Below are positions 17,784-25,974 of a DNA stretch of 64,000 nt, piece after piece (position 1 is the first letter of the stretch; every line of letters starts with the position of its first letter). Below the pieces are notes generated by a model. The model did no database searches. It was not told the origin of the DNA and saw nothing but the letters and a program-made list of their open reading frames with translations. The translations under genes and the position numbers were made by a program. Source of the DNA: an uncultured Christensenellaceae bacterium (GTDB lineage: Bacteria; Bacillota; Clostridia; Christensenellales; UBA3700); contig CALWHF010000008.1 in the NCBI GenBank assembly GCA_944380305.1, positions 21,885 to 85,884 on the forward strand, read 5' to 3'.

Positions 17784-19625
17784 TTAGTTGTTGCCGTTAT
17801 CGGGGTTTTCGTTGTCGATTATGATGTCATCGCCGTTGTTGCCCGCGTCGGTATTCTGCGCGTTCTGAGCCGCCTGAGCTTCCTGCTGCGCCGCCTGATA
17901 CAGCTTGGTGAATACAGGCGTGTTCTTCTTGCTGAGCTCTTCGATGATCGCTCTCGCTTTCTCTGCGGTATCTGCGGTCTCGAGCTCTTTCTTAGCCTGC
18001 TCGCAAGCCTCTTTGAGCGTATTCTTGTCCTCTTCGGTCAGCTTGTCGCCGCTCTCTTTCATGGCCTTTTCGGTAGCGAATATCATCTGATCCGCATCAT
18101 TCTTCGCGTCGACGAGCTCTTTGCGTTTCTTGTCCTCTTCGGCATACTTCTCAGCCTCTTTGACCGCTCTGTCGATGTCGTCGTCAGAAAGGTTCGTGGA
18201 CGAAGTGATCGTGACGCTCTGCGTCTTGCCCGTGCCCTTGTCCACCGCCTTGACGTTGACTATGCCGTTCGCGTCGATGTCGAAAGTGACTTCGATCTGC
18301 GGGATGCCTCTCGGTGCCGGAGGAATACCGTCGAGCTGGAAGCGTCCGAGCTCTTTGTTGTCGTTCGCCATAGGTCTTTCGCCCTGCAGCACTCTGATGT
18401 CGACTGCAGGCTGATTGTCAGCCGCCGTGGAGAATACCTGCGACTTGGACGTAGGAATGGTCGTGTTTCTCTCGATGAGTTTGGTGAATACGCCGCCCAT
18501 GGTCTCAATGCCGAGAGAAAGCGGGGTCACATCGAGAAGGAGCACGTCTTTGACTTCGCCGCCGAGCACGCCTGCCTGTATAGCCGCACCGAGAGCGACG
18601 CATTCGTCGGGGTTGATGCCCTTGAACGGCTCTTTGCCCGTGATGTTCTTGACTGCCTCGACAACGGCGGGGATCCTGGTGGAACCGCCTACGAGAATGA
18701 CCTTGGAGATGTCGGAATTGGAAAGACCCGCATCTGCCATTGCCTTTTTCATCGGGGTTATCGTTCTGGTGACGAGGTCGCTGGTCAAAGCGTCGAATTT
18801 AGCCCTCGACAGATCCATGTCGATATGCTTGGGACCGTCCGCGCTCATTGCGATGAACGGCAGGTTGATGTTGGTGCTGGTAACGCCCGAAAGTTCGATC
18901 TTCGCCTTTTCAGCGGCTTCCTTGATTCTCTGAAGAGTCGGAGCATCGGAGATCTTTATGCCCTCCTTCTTCTCGAACTCCTGCAGGATGTAGTCCATAA
19001 TGCGCTTGTCGAAGTCGTCGCCGCCGAGCATCGTGTCGCCGTTGGTCGCGAGCACTTCGAACACGCCGTCCTCTATCTCGAGGATCGACACGTCGAACGT
19101 ACCGCCGCCGAGGTCGTAAATGAGGACTTTCTGTCCTTTATTCTCGCCCTTGTCGAGTCCGTATGCGAGTGCCGCCGCGGTAGGCTCGTTGATTATACGC
19201 AGAACCTCGAGACCCGCGATCTTGCCCGCGTCCTTGGTTGCCTGTCTCTGGCTGTCGGTGAAGTATGCTGGAACGGTGATGACCGCCTGCGTGACCTTCT
19301 CTCCGAGATAGGACTCTGCGTCGTCCTTGAGTTTCTTGAGGATCATCGCGCTGATTTCCTGAGGCGAATAGCTCTTGTCGTCTATCTTCACCTTGTAATC
19401 GCTGCCCATATGTCTCTTTATCGAGCTGACGGTGCGGCTTGCGTTTGCAACCGCCTGTCTCTTTGCGACCTGACCTACGAGTCTCTCGCCGTTCTTAGCG
19501 AAACCGACTACCGAAGGGGTCGTTCTTGCGCCTTCTTTATTGGCGATAACGGTAGCTTCGCCGCCTTCCATAACGGCTACGCACGAGTTTGTTGTACCGA
19601 GATCGATGCCGATTATTTTTGCCAT
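17784..19625 (-). CDS. dnaK: Chaperone DnaK (Hsp70)
   Basis: A 613-residue Hsp70. The N-terminal ATPase domain begins [18 protein letters not shown] and contains [12 protein letters not shown] and GGSTRIP; the substrate-binding domain starts near residue 370 ([14 protein letters not shown]). The C-terminal lid ends in an acidic, Asn/Gly-rich tail ([14 protein letters not shown]) rather than the usual EEVVDAEF-like end. It works with DnaJ and GrpE encoded on either side. Regulation is by HrcA acting at the CIRCE element at 21235-21261. Confidence 0.98.
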   Translation of the reverse strand: MAKIIGIDLGTTNSCVAVMEGGEATVIANKEGARTTPSVVGFAKNGERLVGQVAKRQAVANASRTVSSIKRHMGSDYKVKIDDKSYSPQEISAMILKKLKDDAESYLGEKVTQAVITVPAYFTDSQRQATKDAGKIAGLEVLRIINEPTAAALAYGLDKGENKGQKVLIYDLGGGTFDVSILEIEDGVFEVLATNGDTMLGGDDFDKRIMDYILQEFEKKEGIKISDAPTLQRIKEAAEKAKIELSGVTSTNINLPFIAMSADGPKHIDMDLSRAKFDALTSDLVTRTITPMKKAMADAGLSNSDISKVILVGGSTRIPAVVEAVKNITGKEPFKGINPDECVALGAAIQAGVLGGEVKDVLLLDVTPLSLGIETMGGVFTKLIERNTTIPTSKSQVFSTAADNQPAVDIRVLQGERPMANDNKELGRFQLDGIPPAPRGIPQIEVTFDIDANGIVNVKAVDKGTGKTQSVTITSSTNLSDDDIDRAVKEAEKYAEEDKKRKELVDAKNDADQMIFATEKAMKESGDKLTEEDKNTLKEACEQAKKELETADTAEKARAIIEELSKKNTPVFTKLYQAAQQEAQAAQNAQNTDAGNNGDDIIIDNENPDNGNN

Positions 19626-19655
19626 GATAATATACTCCTTTGATTGTATTTTATA

Positions 19656-20177
19656 TTATTGTCCCACAACGACCAGCGGGTGACGGAGCACCTTGCCGTT
19701 GCGGATATAACCTTTCTTGAGAACTTCGACGACTTTGCCGACGTTTTCGGGGTCGTCTCTGTTCATTGCCGCCTCGTGGAAATTCGGGTCGAATTCCTTG
19801 CCGAGAGCGTCTATCTCCTCCACGCCGTATTTTGCGAGAGCATCGAGGAACGCCTTTTTTACCAGTTCGAGCCCTTTTCTGAAGGTCTCGTCCTTCTGGG
19901 ACGCGATAGCCATTTCGAGATAATCGAGGGTCGGGAGCACGTCCGAAACGACGTCTGCTACGCCTTCTTCGTACATGACCGCCGCCGTCTCGCGGTTGCG
20001 CTTCTTGTAGTTTTCGAAATCCGCCTGCAATCTGACGTATTTCGCGAAAAGCTCTTTTGCGGCGTCGTCCGCGCTTTGTTCGCAGGGAGCTTCTTCTTTG
20101 ACTTCGCTCTGCTGCGTTTCAGCGCTCTCTTTCGCCTTTTCTTCTTTCTTTGTCGTCTTTTTTTTCTGTTCAGCCAT
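19656..20177 (-). CDS. grpE: Nucleotide exchange factor GrpE
   Basis: A 173-residue GrpE that drives ADP release from DnaK. It has a charged, low-complexity N-terminus rich in Lys and Glu, a long helix (YVRLQADFENYKKRNRET), and the C-terminal beta domain ending VLKKGYIRNGKVLRHPLVVV, which is a family signature. The start overlaps the end of hrcA by 8 bases, implying coupling. Confidence 0.97.
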   Translation of the reverse strand: MAEQKKKTTKKEEKAKESAETQQSEVKEEAPCEQSADDAAKELFAKYVRLQADFENYKKRNRETAAVMYEEGVADVVSDVLPTLDYLEMAIASQKDETFRKGLELVKKAFLDALAKYGVEEIDALGKEFDPNFHEAAMNRDDPENVGKVVEVLKKGYIRNGKVLRHPLVVVGQ

Positions 20178-21186
20178 TATTGTCTCCGCCGTCGTCCAGC
20201 GCGCCGCCCAGTCTGCGGAGCACCGACATAACTTTTTTGTAGTCCATTCTCTGAGGTCCTATCACTCCGACGTGACCCACCTCTTTGCCGTCCACCGTGT
20301 ATTTCGCGGTGACGAGTGCCATATTCTTCAGATCTTCGGATTCTTCGTCGCCTATCTTGACGTCGAACTCTACGCTGCCGTCGCCCTTTACCAGTTCGTG
20401 CAGTTTCTCTTTCTTGGATATTATCGAAACGAAACTCCTGACGTTGTCGACGTCCTTGGATTCGGGATACTCGAAGATCTTGTCTTCTCCCTCGAGATAG
20501 AGCTGACTCTCCCTCGAACTCCTGTATTCCTCAATCATCTCGACTACCTGCCTGAAGAGATCCTTGTATGCCCTGAAATTCTGCTCCATCGGCTCTTCGT
20601 AATGCTGTATCTCTGCAAGATTCTTGCCCGCGAACGTAGCGTTGAGCAATCTGTTGGCGACCTCGATATACCCGCCGTCCGCGTCGTCCGGGATAGCGAT
20701 CATCTTGTCCTTGAGCACGCCGCTGTCGGTGATTATCACGACCAGCGCGCTTCCGTCGAGAAGGTCTACGAGTTTCACCTCTTTGACGACGACTTTGTCC
20801 GTCCCCGTATAAACCATCAGCGAAGTGTAATTCGTTGCGTCGCTGACTACTTTAGCGGTATTCTTGACCAGCTCTTCGACCGACTTGAAATTCTTGTTGA
20901 AATTCTCCTCGAGCACGCCGACGTCCCCGCAACCGTTCTGCAACATGCAGTCGACGTAAAACCTGTATGCTTTGGACGAAGGCACTCTGCCGCTGCTGAC
21001 GTGCGGCTGTACGAGATAACCGAGCTCCTCGAGCGTGGCAAGTTCGCTTCTGATCGTCGCAGACGAGACCTCGGGCATGTACTTCGACTGTATAGCCGAC
21101 GAAGATATGGGTTGCGGGTCGCCGATATAGCTGTCGACTAACGCCTGCAAAACTCTCTTTTTGCGGTCTGACAATCTGTCGTCCAT
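20170..21186 (-). CDS. hrcA: Heat-inducible transcription repressor HrcA
   Basis: A 338-residue HrcA, the repressor that binds CIRCE and needs GroEL-type help to stay active. The N-terminal winged helix (LSDRKKRVLQALVDSYI, then SSATIRSELATLEELGYL) is followed by the GAF-like domain and a C-terminal VGVIGPQRMDYKKVMSVL. GGGAGG lies 4-5 bases before the ATG at 21186. As first gene of hrcA-grpE-dnaK-dnaJ it is autoregulated through the CIRCE element just upstream. Confidence 0.97.
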   Translation of the reverse strand: MDDRLSDRKKRVLQALVDSYIGDPQPISSSAIQSKYMPEVSSATIRSELATLEELGYLVQPHVSSGRVPSSKAYRFYVDCMLQNGCGDVGVLEENFNKNFKSVEELVKNTAKVVSDATNYTSLMVYTGTDKVVVKEVKLVDLLDGSALVVIITDSGVLKDKMIAIPDDADGGYIEVANRLLNATFAGKNLAEIQHYEEPMEQNFRAYKDLFRQVVEMIEEYRSSRESQLYLEGEDKIFEYPESKDVDNVRSFVSIISKKEKLHELVKGDGSVEFDVKIGDEESEDLKNMALVTAKYTVDGKEVGHVGVIGPQRMDYKKVMSVLRRLGGALDDGGDNNG

Positions 21187-21234
21187 GTTTCCTCCCTCGC
21201 GTCTCCGCGTTTTGGCAATCGGTTTGACTAAGTG

Positions 21235-21261
21235 TTAGCAATCACGCCTCCCGACTGCTAA
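21235..21261 (-). promoter_or_regulatory. CIRCE operator of the hrcA operon
   Basis: TTAGCAATC, 9 bases, GACTGCTAA (plus-strand reading) matches the CIRCE consensus TTAGCACTC-N9-GAGTGCTAA with one mismatch per arm. It lies between the promoter and the hrcA start, in the transcribed leader. Confidence 0.92.
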
Positions 21262-21266
21262 ATCTA

Positions 21267-21294
21267 ATTATACCCCATTATATGCAAATGTCAA
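21267..21294 (-). promoter_or_regulatory. Promoter of hrcA-grpE-dnaK-dnaJ
   Basis: TTGACA (21294-21289) and TATAAT (21272-21267) on the minus strand, spacer 16. The CIRCE element begins 5 bases downstream of the -10 box and covers the predicted start of transcription. Confidence 0.88.
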
Positions 21295-21389
21295 CACTTT
21301 GTTGCCAAGTTTTGAAAATTTGACGAAAAATTTATTTTGTACTACAATCGCATACACGCGCTCAAATACACGCGCGTATTATAATCATA

Positions 21390-21414
21390 AAAAATGCCGC
21401 GCAGAACGCGCGGC
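21390..21414 (-). terminator. Rho-independent terminator after the M60-like lipoprotein gene
   Basis: GCCGCGC (21396-21402) pairs with GCGCGGC (21408-21414), followed on the minus strand by ATTTTTTA. Confidence 0.88.
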
Positions 21415-21434
21415 GACGGTTTTTCCGTATGCCT

Positions 21435-24400
21435 TTATTTTTGATCCTCTGCCTCACGCCCGTCCTCTCCTTCCTGTTCGGACGGCTCTTCCATACCCGC
21501 TTTCTGCGCGATCTTGCGCTTTTTGTTGCGTCTGTCCGCAATATCGAGAGCGAGACATACGGCGAATATCGCCAGGAGCGCGGCGGGTATTATCGCGAAA
21601 TACCAGAGATTGCCGACCTCGGGATCAGCCTTTTTCTGCTCTGCATATACAACCGTAAAATAATCGAGATTTATTATATCGTCGTTTGACGAAGGCACTA
21701 TCCTTATCCTGTGATTGCCGGGCTCGTCGAACTCGGCCGAAAACACGTTGCAGTCATACAGCGTGGTCGGACTGTTCAGCTCTACCGAACCGTACTGCTT
21801 GCCGTCGACGTATATCTGCATACTGCCGTAGACATCTCCTTTTGCGCAATACACTGCGATCGCGGTGCCGTAAAAATTGAACTCTATCGCGGCGTCGTCT
21901 CCGTAACTTTCGAGTATCCAGCCGTTGACGCTGATCCCTCCCGTCTTGTATTGCCACTTGCCCTGATAAAGCACTCTGCTGCTGTTGGAAGGCACGATCG
22001 TCGCTTCCTGCTTGTACAGCCCGCAGCTGACGTCGGCGACCCTGCTCGCAAACGGTTCGTCGTCCTCGAGCACGAGTCTGATATAGCGCAGCCTTGCGGT
22101 CTTTTCGAACTTCGCGTCGATTACCCCCGTCGTCACGCCGTTTCCTGCCAGACTGTATTCTTTGCCGTCAAGACTGTAATAAAGCGAATATGACACTCCT
22201 TCGTTGCCCGTAACTACCGTAACATAGTCGGTGCGGACGCTGTTTGCCAGCTCGAAGTCGTAAACGTGTCTTTCAGCCTCTTCGGACACGAATACCGTAT
22301 CGTCGTTGCCGTCGCAGGCATATGCTATCACAGAACCTTCAGCTGCTGTCGGATACGACGTTGCGGTCGCGCCGAGATCGTCGTAATCGACTTTGCCCTC
22401 GAGGCTTACCCCGAACGAGTACGGCACGAGCGCGGGAGCGACGTATCCGTTCGCGTCCGCTCTGTCGAACGGATAGTAAACGAGATAATTCTCGTCAATG
22501 TCCGCTATCGAACCTTCGCCTTTTTTCTCTATACCGAGGCATGCGTACGCGTTGCCTTTAGTACCGAGGATATATATGTCGTAATAATAGGATACGCCTT
22601 GCTGCAATTCGATCTCGTAACACAGAAGGTCGGTGTAATCGCTGACCGTCAGATTGTTTTCGAACATCGTGAACATATACTCGGGCACGCCGAAATCAAC
22701 GCGAGTCATGCCCTTATTCTTCACATATATGACGTAGGTCGCGGTCTCGTCGACCTGTATCACTCCTTTATTGACGCTGAAAGTGTAAACGCTGTCGTCC
22801 GTCTCGTCATTCTGAGGTATCGCCGCTTTGTCCATCGCGCAGGTATCGACGAGATATTTGCCGCTATCCGAGTACTCCTTGACCGCGCTCTTCATATCGC
22901 GCCACGGCACGTTTTCGTATCGAGAGAATACCGAAACGGCGATATTGCAGGTAAATCTGCCGTTCAAAACGACCGTCGAGCCGTCAGCCTCGTATTCGAG
23001 AGTGAAATCCTCTTTGAGAGTGCTGTCGGACGGTCTGTATCTGTACAATCCGTCGGCATCCGCTTTCCATTCTCTTCCGCCGACCGTGGCTCTGACCAGT
23101 TTCACTTCCTTGGCAGACGAGATAGCCGACCCTTGAAGATCGAACACCGCACTTTCGCCCGAATTGACGGTTATGCCCGTCTTGTCGTCTGCCGCGACCG
23201 CGCCGAGAGCGTACTCGCTCTGCAAGGGAACGTATACCGAAAGTCCTTCTCCCGCGGACACTACGTTAAGCCCGAATATCCCGTTCATGTACGACGCGAG
23301 GTCCGTTCCCTTTTCGGCGAATTTTTCGCAGAAATAAGCTGCAAGCGTCTTTGCGTCCGTTTTGTTTCCGACCGCCTCGCCCGCGTTTTCGTCTGTCTGT
23401 CCGTCAGCCGACTCTGCCTTCGAAGGCGTCGCGTACTCTATCGCGGTATCCACGACGGTATCCACGCCGAAAGAGTGCATGAGATTGACGTATACGGCAA
23501 GATCGCCGTACTGCGCGAGCCCTCCCGTCAGACTTTCTTTGAGGCAGACATAGGCGTTGTTTATCCAGTATTCTTCACAGCTTTCCGCACCCAGGATCCC
23601 GTCCGTCAGTGTCGCGAAAGCCCCTGCCGCGAGCACGGCGGCAACGTCGGAAGATCCTCCCGCGGTTAGCCCCGCGTTTACGGTCTTGCCTTTGCACAGC
23701 TCGAGCATAACGTCCCATGCCGATCCGCCCGAAAGCGCGTCTGCATCAAGCATCACGTCGGCATACGAAGACGGAACGAACAGAACGTCTTTATCCGCGT
23801 CGTATGACAACGTCGGAAACGCACCCACGAACACGTCGGTCGGCGAAAGCTTGTCCTTGCCGAAATCACCCGTCGTATAACCGTCCGCATACTCGCAGAA
23901 CGAACGCCACCAGGTCGCCGCCCTTTCGACGTCCTCCGCTTTGTCGATGTATTCTGCGGGAATATATATTCTTATATTCGCTGTGTCGGCAACAGCGTAA
24001 CCCACGCTGTTTTCCCAGTCGGCAACTCTGTCGAGCCCCAGACGGTAATATGACGCCGCTATACCTCCCGATACGGTCATCTGCCAGAAATCGTCGCCGT
24101 AGCACTCACCGAGATCGACGTCGAGAAGTCCCGACACGGGGGAAACGAAAGAAAAATTTTCAGAGTCCGGACAAATGCTGAACTGCGATGCGGAATATCT
24201 CCCCACCGATACTGTCAGCGAACCGTCCGCCTTTTCTTCGGGCAGCGTCAACGTGATCTTTTCGCCGGCAACGACGTAGACGCCGACAAAATGCCAGCCC
24301 TCGAGGCGGGTGTCGAAATATATCTCCTTTTCTACACGGGGAAGATCTGTATGAGAAGTCGGAGCGGTCTCGGGCTCAACTATGCCGATCAGCCTTATGC

Positions 24401-24521
24401 CGTCGCCGTACTTGCCCGTTACGTTTTCCTGATAATAAGTCACGTCGTCCTTGGTATCGCATGACACCAGGGCAAAAACTCCGACGATTATCAATAATAT
24501 CGCTATGACCGCTTTCTTCAT
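21435..24521 (-). CDS. Large membrane-anchored lipoprotein with M60-like peptidase fold lacking the zinc motif
   Basis: A 1028-residue surface protein (numbered from the ATG at 24521; an ATG three codons upstream is also open). The signal peptide ends in lipobox LVSC (Cys21). Residues about 65-110 (GWHFVGVYVVAGEKITLTLP) resemble the N-terminal part of M60/enhancin-like peptidases, and 340-352 (DLAVYVNLMHSFG) resembles the family's L.Y.QL...FGW helix. Where HELGH is expected, the sequence reads LELCK (273-277), so both zinc histidines are gone. Later come a discoidin-like segment and a jelly-roll domain (about 870-970) of the carbohydrate-binding type, then a transmembrane helix near 980 and a charged tail. 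Both a lipid anchor and a C-terminal helix would fix it to the membrane. Family assignment is by motif only. Confidence 0.68.
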   Translation of the reverse strand: MKKAVIAILLIIVGVFALVSCDTKDDVTYYQENVTGKYGDGIRLIGIVEPETAPTSHTDLPRVEKEIYFDTRLEGWHFVGVYVVAGEKITLTLPEEKADGSLTVSVGRYSASQFSICPDSENFSFVSPVSGLLDVDLGECYGDDFWQMTVSGGIAASYYRLGLDRVADWENSVGYAVADTANIRIYIPAEYIDKAEDVERAATWWRSFCEYADGYTTGDFGKDKLSPTDVFVGAFPTLSYDADKDVLFVPSSYADVMLDADALSGGSAWDVMLELCKGKTVNAGLTAGGSSDVAAVLAAGAFATLTDGILGAESCEEYWINNAYVCLKESLTGGLAQYGDLAVYVNLMHSFGVDTVVDTAIEYATPSKAESADGQTDENAGEAVGNKTDAKTLAAYFCEKFAEKGTDLASYMNGIFGLNVVSAGEGLSVYVPLQSEYALGAVAADDKTGITVNSGESAVFDLQGSAISSAKEVKLVRATVGGREWKADADGLYRYRPSDSTLKEDFTLEYEADGSTVVLNGRFTCNIAVSVFSRYENVPWRDMKSAVKEYSDSGKYLVDTCAMDKAAIPQNDETDDSVYTFSVNKGVIQVDETATYVIYVKNKGMTRVDFGVPEYMFTMFENNLTVSDYTDLLCYEIELQQGVSYYYDIYILGTKGNAYACLGIEKKGEGSIADIDENYLVYYPFDRADANGYVAPALVPYSFGVSLEGKVDYDDLGATATSYPTAAEGSVIAYACDGNDDTVFVSEEAERHVYDFELANSVRTDYVTVVTGNEGVSYSLYYSLDGKEYSLAGNGVTTGVIDAKFEKTARLRYIRLVLEDDEPFASRVADVSCGLYKQEATIVPSNSSRVLYQGKWQYKTGGISVNGWILESYGDDAAIEFNFYGTAIAVYCAKGDVYGSMQIYVDGKQYGSVELNSPTTLYDCNVFSAEFDEPGNHRIRIVPSSNDDIINLDYFTVVYAEQKKADPEVGNLWYFAIIPAALLAIFAVCLALDIADRRNKKRKIAQKAGMEEPSEQEGEDGREAEDQK

Positions 24522-24528
24522 ATTTCCC

Positions 24529-24557
24529 ATTATATATTATCCGCGCGTAAAAGACAA
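24529..24557 (-). promoter_or_regulatory. Promoter of the M60-like lipoprotein gene, predicted leaderless
   Basis: TTGTCT (24557-24552), spacer 17, TATAAT (24534-24529) on the minus strand. The -10 box ends 7 bases before the ATG at 24521, so the mRNA would have no leader or one base. No Shine-Dalgarno sequence is present. Confidence 0.65.
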
Positions 24558-24584
24558 TTATTTTATCCCGTTTCGCACGCGCGT

Positions 24585-24614
24585 TTGACATCGGTCGCAC
24601 GCGGGATTTATAAT
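24585..24614 (+). promoter_or_regulatory. Promoter of the GNAT gene, predicted leaderless
   Basis: TTGACA (24585-24590), spacer 18, TATAAT (24609-24614). Only ATCGGT separates the -10 box from ATG at 24621, so +1 should fall on the A of the start codon. Confidence 0.75.
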
Positions 24615-24620
24615 ATCGGT

Positions 24621-25115
24621 ATGGCAGAAATAATCAGGATAACAGATCCCGACAGGATCGACGGGATCGCCGCGCTCGCCGACGAAATATGGCACGAATG
24701 TTATAAGGGCATCATTTCGGACGCCCAGATCGACTATATGGTCGAAAACTTTCAGAGCAGTCAGGCGATGCTGGAGCTGTTCGAAAAAGGCGCGGAATTT
24801 TATGCCGTGGAAGACGACGGAAAGACTATGGGGTACCTCGTGCTCGAAAAAGAGAAGGACGCGCTGTTCCTCTCGAAATTGTATATCCTCTCTTCTATAC
24901 GCGGCAAGGGCTACGGTTCGCTCGCTCTGTCATTCGTAAAACGCCGCGCGAAAGAACTGGGGTACGACAGCGTATATCTCCACGTCAACAAATACAACGC
25001 CCGTGCGATAAAGTCGTATCTGGCAAACGGCTTCGTCAACGAACGCGACCTCGATACCGAGATAGGAAGCGGTTTCGTGATGGAAGATCACATAATGCGC
25101 GCGAAAGCGGAATGA
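24621..25115 (+). CDS. GNAT family N-acetyltransferase
   Basis: A 164-residue GNAT acetyltransferase that would transfer an acetyl group from acetyl-CoA to an amine. The acetyl-CoA-binding motif A reads LSSIRGKGYGSLAL, and motif B reads NKYNARAIKSYLANGF, a typical end of the fold. The substrate cannot be told from sequence. The ATG at 24621 was chosen because a consensus promoter places transcription start exactly there; a TTG 12 codons upstream is the -35 box itself. It is one of only three plus-strand genes and diverges from the M60-like lipoprotein gene. Confidence 0.9.
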   Translation: MAEIIRITDPDRIDGIAALADEIWHECYKGIISDAQIDYMVENFQSSQAMLELFEKGAEFYAVEDDGKTMGYLVLEKEKDALFLSKLYILSSIRGKGYGSLALSFVKRRAKELGYDSVYLHVNKYNARAIKSYLANGFVNERDLDTEIGSGFVMEDHIMRAKAE

Positions 25116-25165
25116 GGTTTCGAAAATCCCCTTAACACGATTGTCACGATACAATATGAAAAGTC

Positions 25166-25196
25166 AAAAATACCGCCGCCCGTAAAGGCGGCGGTA
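25166..25196. terminator. Bidirectional terminator between the GNAT gene and hpf
   Basis: TACCGCCGCC (25171-25180) pairs with GGCGGCGGTA (25187-25196), loop of 6. A T-rich flank exists on both sides, best on the minus strand (ATTTTTG) where it ends hpf. Confidence 0.85.
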
Positions 25197-25224
25197 TCGT
25201 TATGTTTTCTTTTACCCGTGCATG

Positions 25225-25764
25225 TTATCCCGCATAAGAAAGATCGAGAAGTCCCGCATTGCCGTCCGTACGGCGGTATACCACGTTGACCTTGCCCGTC
25301 TTCTCGTTGAGGAAGATATAGAAGTCGTGATCGACGAGTTCCATCTCCTCGAGAGCCTCTTCCACGCTGATCTTCTTGAGATCGAGAGTCTTCGTCCTGA
25401 CGAGCTCGCGCTTTTTATCCTGCGCGGGCTGCTGTTCGTATATGCTCGCCTCGTCCACGGCGGTCTGTTTGATCTTCTTGCCGAGCTTCGTGCGGTGCTT
25501 TCTGATCTGTCCTTCGATTTTGGGGAGCGCGATGTCGATATTGTTGTACATATTGTCGGATACGACCTCGCTCCTGACCATGTTGCCGCCGCCGAAAAAG
25601 ATAGTGATTTCCATAGCGTATTTGTCTTTGCCCACTTCTCTGAGAGTTACCACCGCTTTGGCGTCGTCATCGAAATAGCGGGAAAATTTTTCCATTTTCT
25701 TCTCGATGATCTCTCTCAGCCTGTCGCTGACTCTGTAATTTCTTGCATTGATTTCTATACGCAT
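25225..25764 (-). CDS. hpf: Ribosome hibernation-promoting factor, long form
   Basis: A 179-residue long HPF that dimerises 70S ribosomes to inactive 100S particles in stationary phase or stress. The N-terminal RaiA-like domain (1-100) begins MRIEINARNYRVSDRLREIIEKK. After a variable linker, the C-terminal dimerisation domain begins near residue 120 (VRTKTLDLKKISVEEALEEM) and contains FYIFLNEKTGKVNVVYRR. GAAGGAGG lies 7 bases before the ATG. It appears monocistronic. Confidence 0.95.
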   Translation of the reverse strand: MRIEINARNYRVSDRLREIIEKKMEKFSRYFDDDAKAVVTLREVGKDKYAMEITIFFGGGNMVRSEVVSDNMYNNIDIALPKIEGQIRKHRTKLGKKIKQTAVDEASIYEQQPAQDKKRELVRTKTLDLKKISVEEALEEMELVDHDFYIFLNEKTGKVNVVYRRTDGNAGLLDLSYAG

Positions 25765-25935
25765 AATTTGCCTCCTTCGCCCCCGCGTAATCGCGTAGAG
25801 CTTTTCCTTGACAATATTATAACATACAAAAAAAACAAATAAAAGATGCTTTTCAAATTTTATCGGGCAATTTTATAAATATTTTCATTCGCCTTAGTAT
25901 TCTCGTGAGTTTTCTCAAAGCCTTGTTACGGGCAT

Positions 25936-25962
25936 AAAAAAGCCCGCATCGTCGGGCGGGCT
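25936..25962 (-). terminator. Rho-independent terminator after phoR
   Basis: AGCCCGC (25941-25947) pairs with GCGGGCT (25956-25962), followed on the minus strand by TTTTTTA. It closes the phosphate cluster. Confidence 0.9.
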
Positions 25963-25974
25963 TTACCGTTGATT

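Noticed and set aside
16470..19643. Very long plus-strand open frame (1057 codons) across dnaJ and dnaK
   Set aside because: It is antisense to two certain genes. The mirror frame of high-GC, codon-biased genes stays open by chance, and its translation shows no family features.
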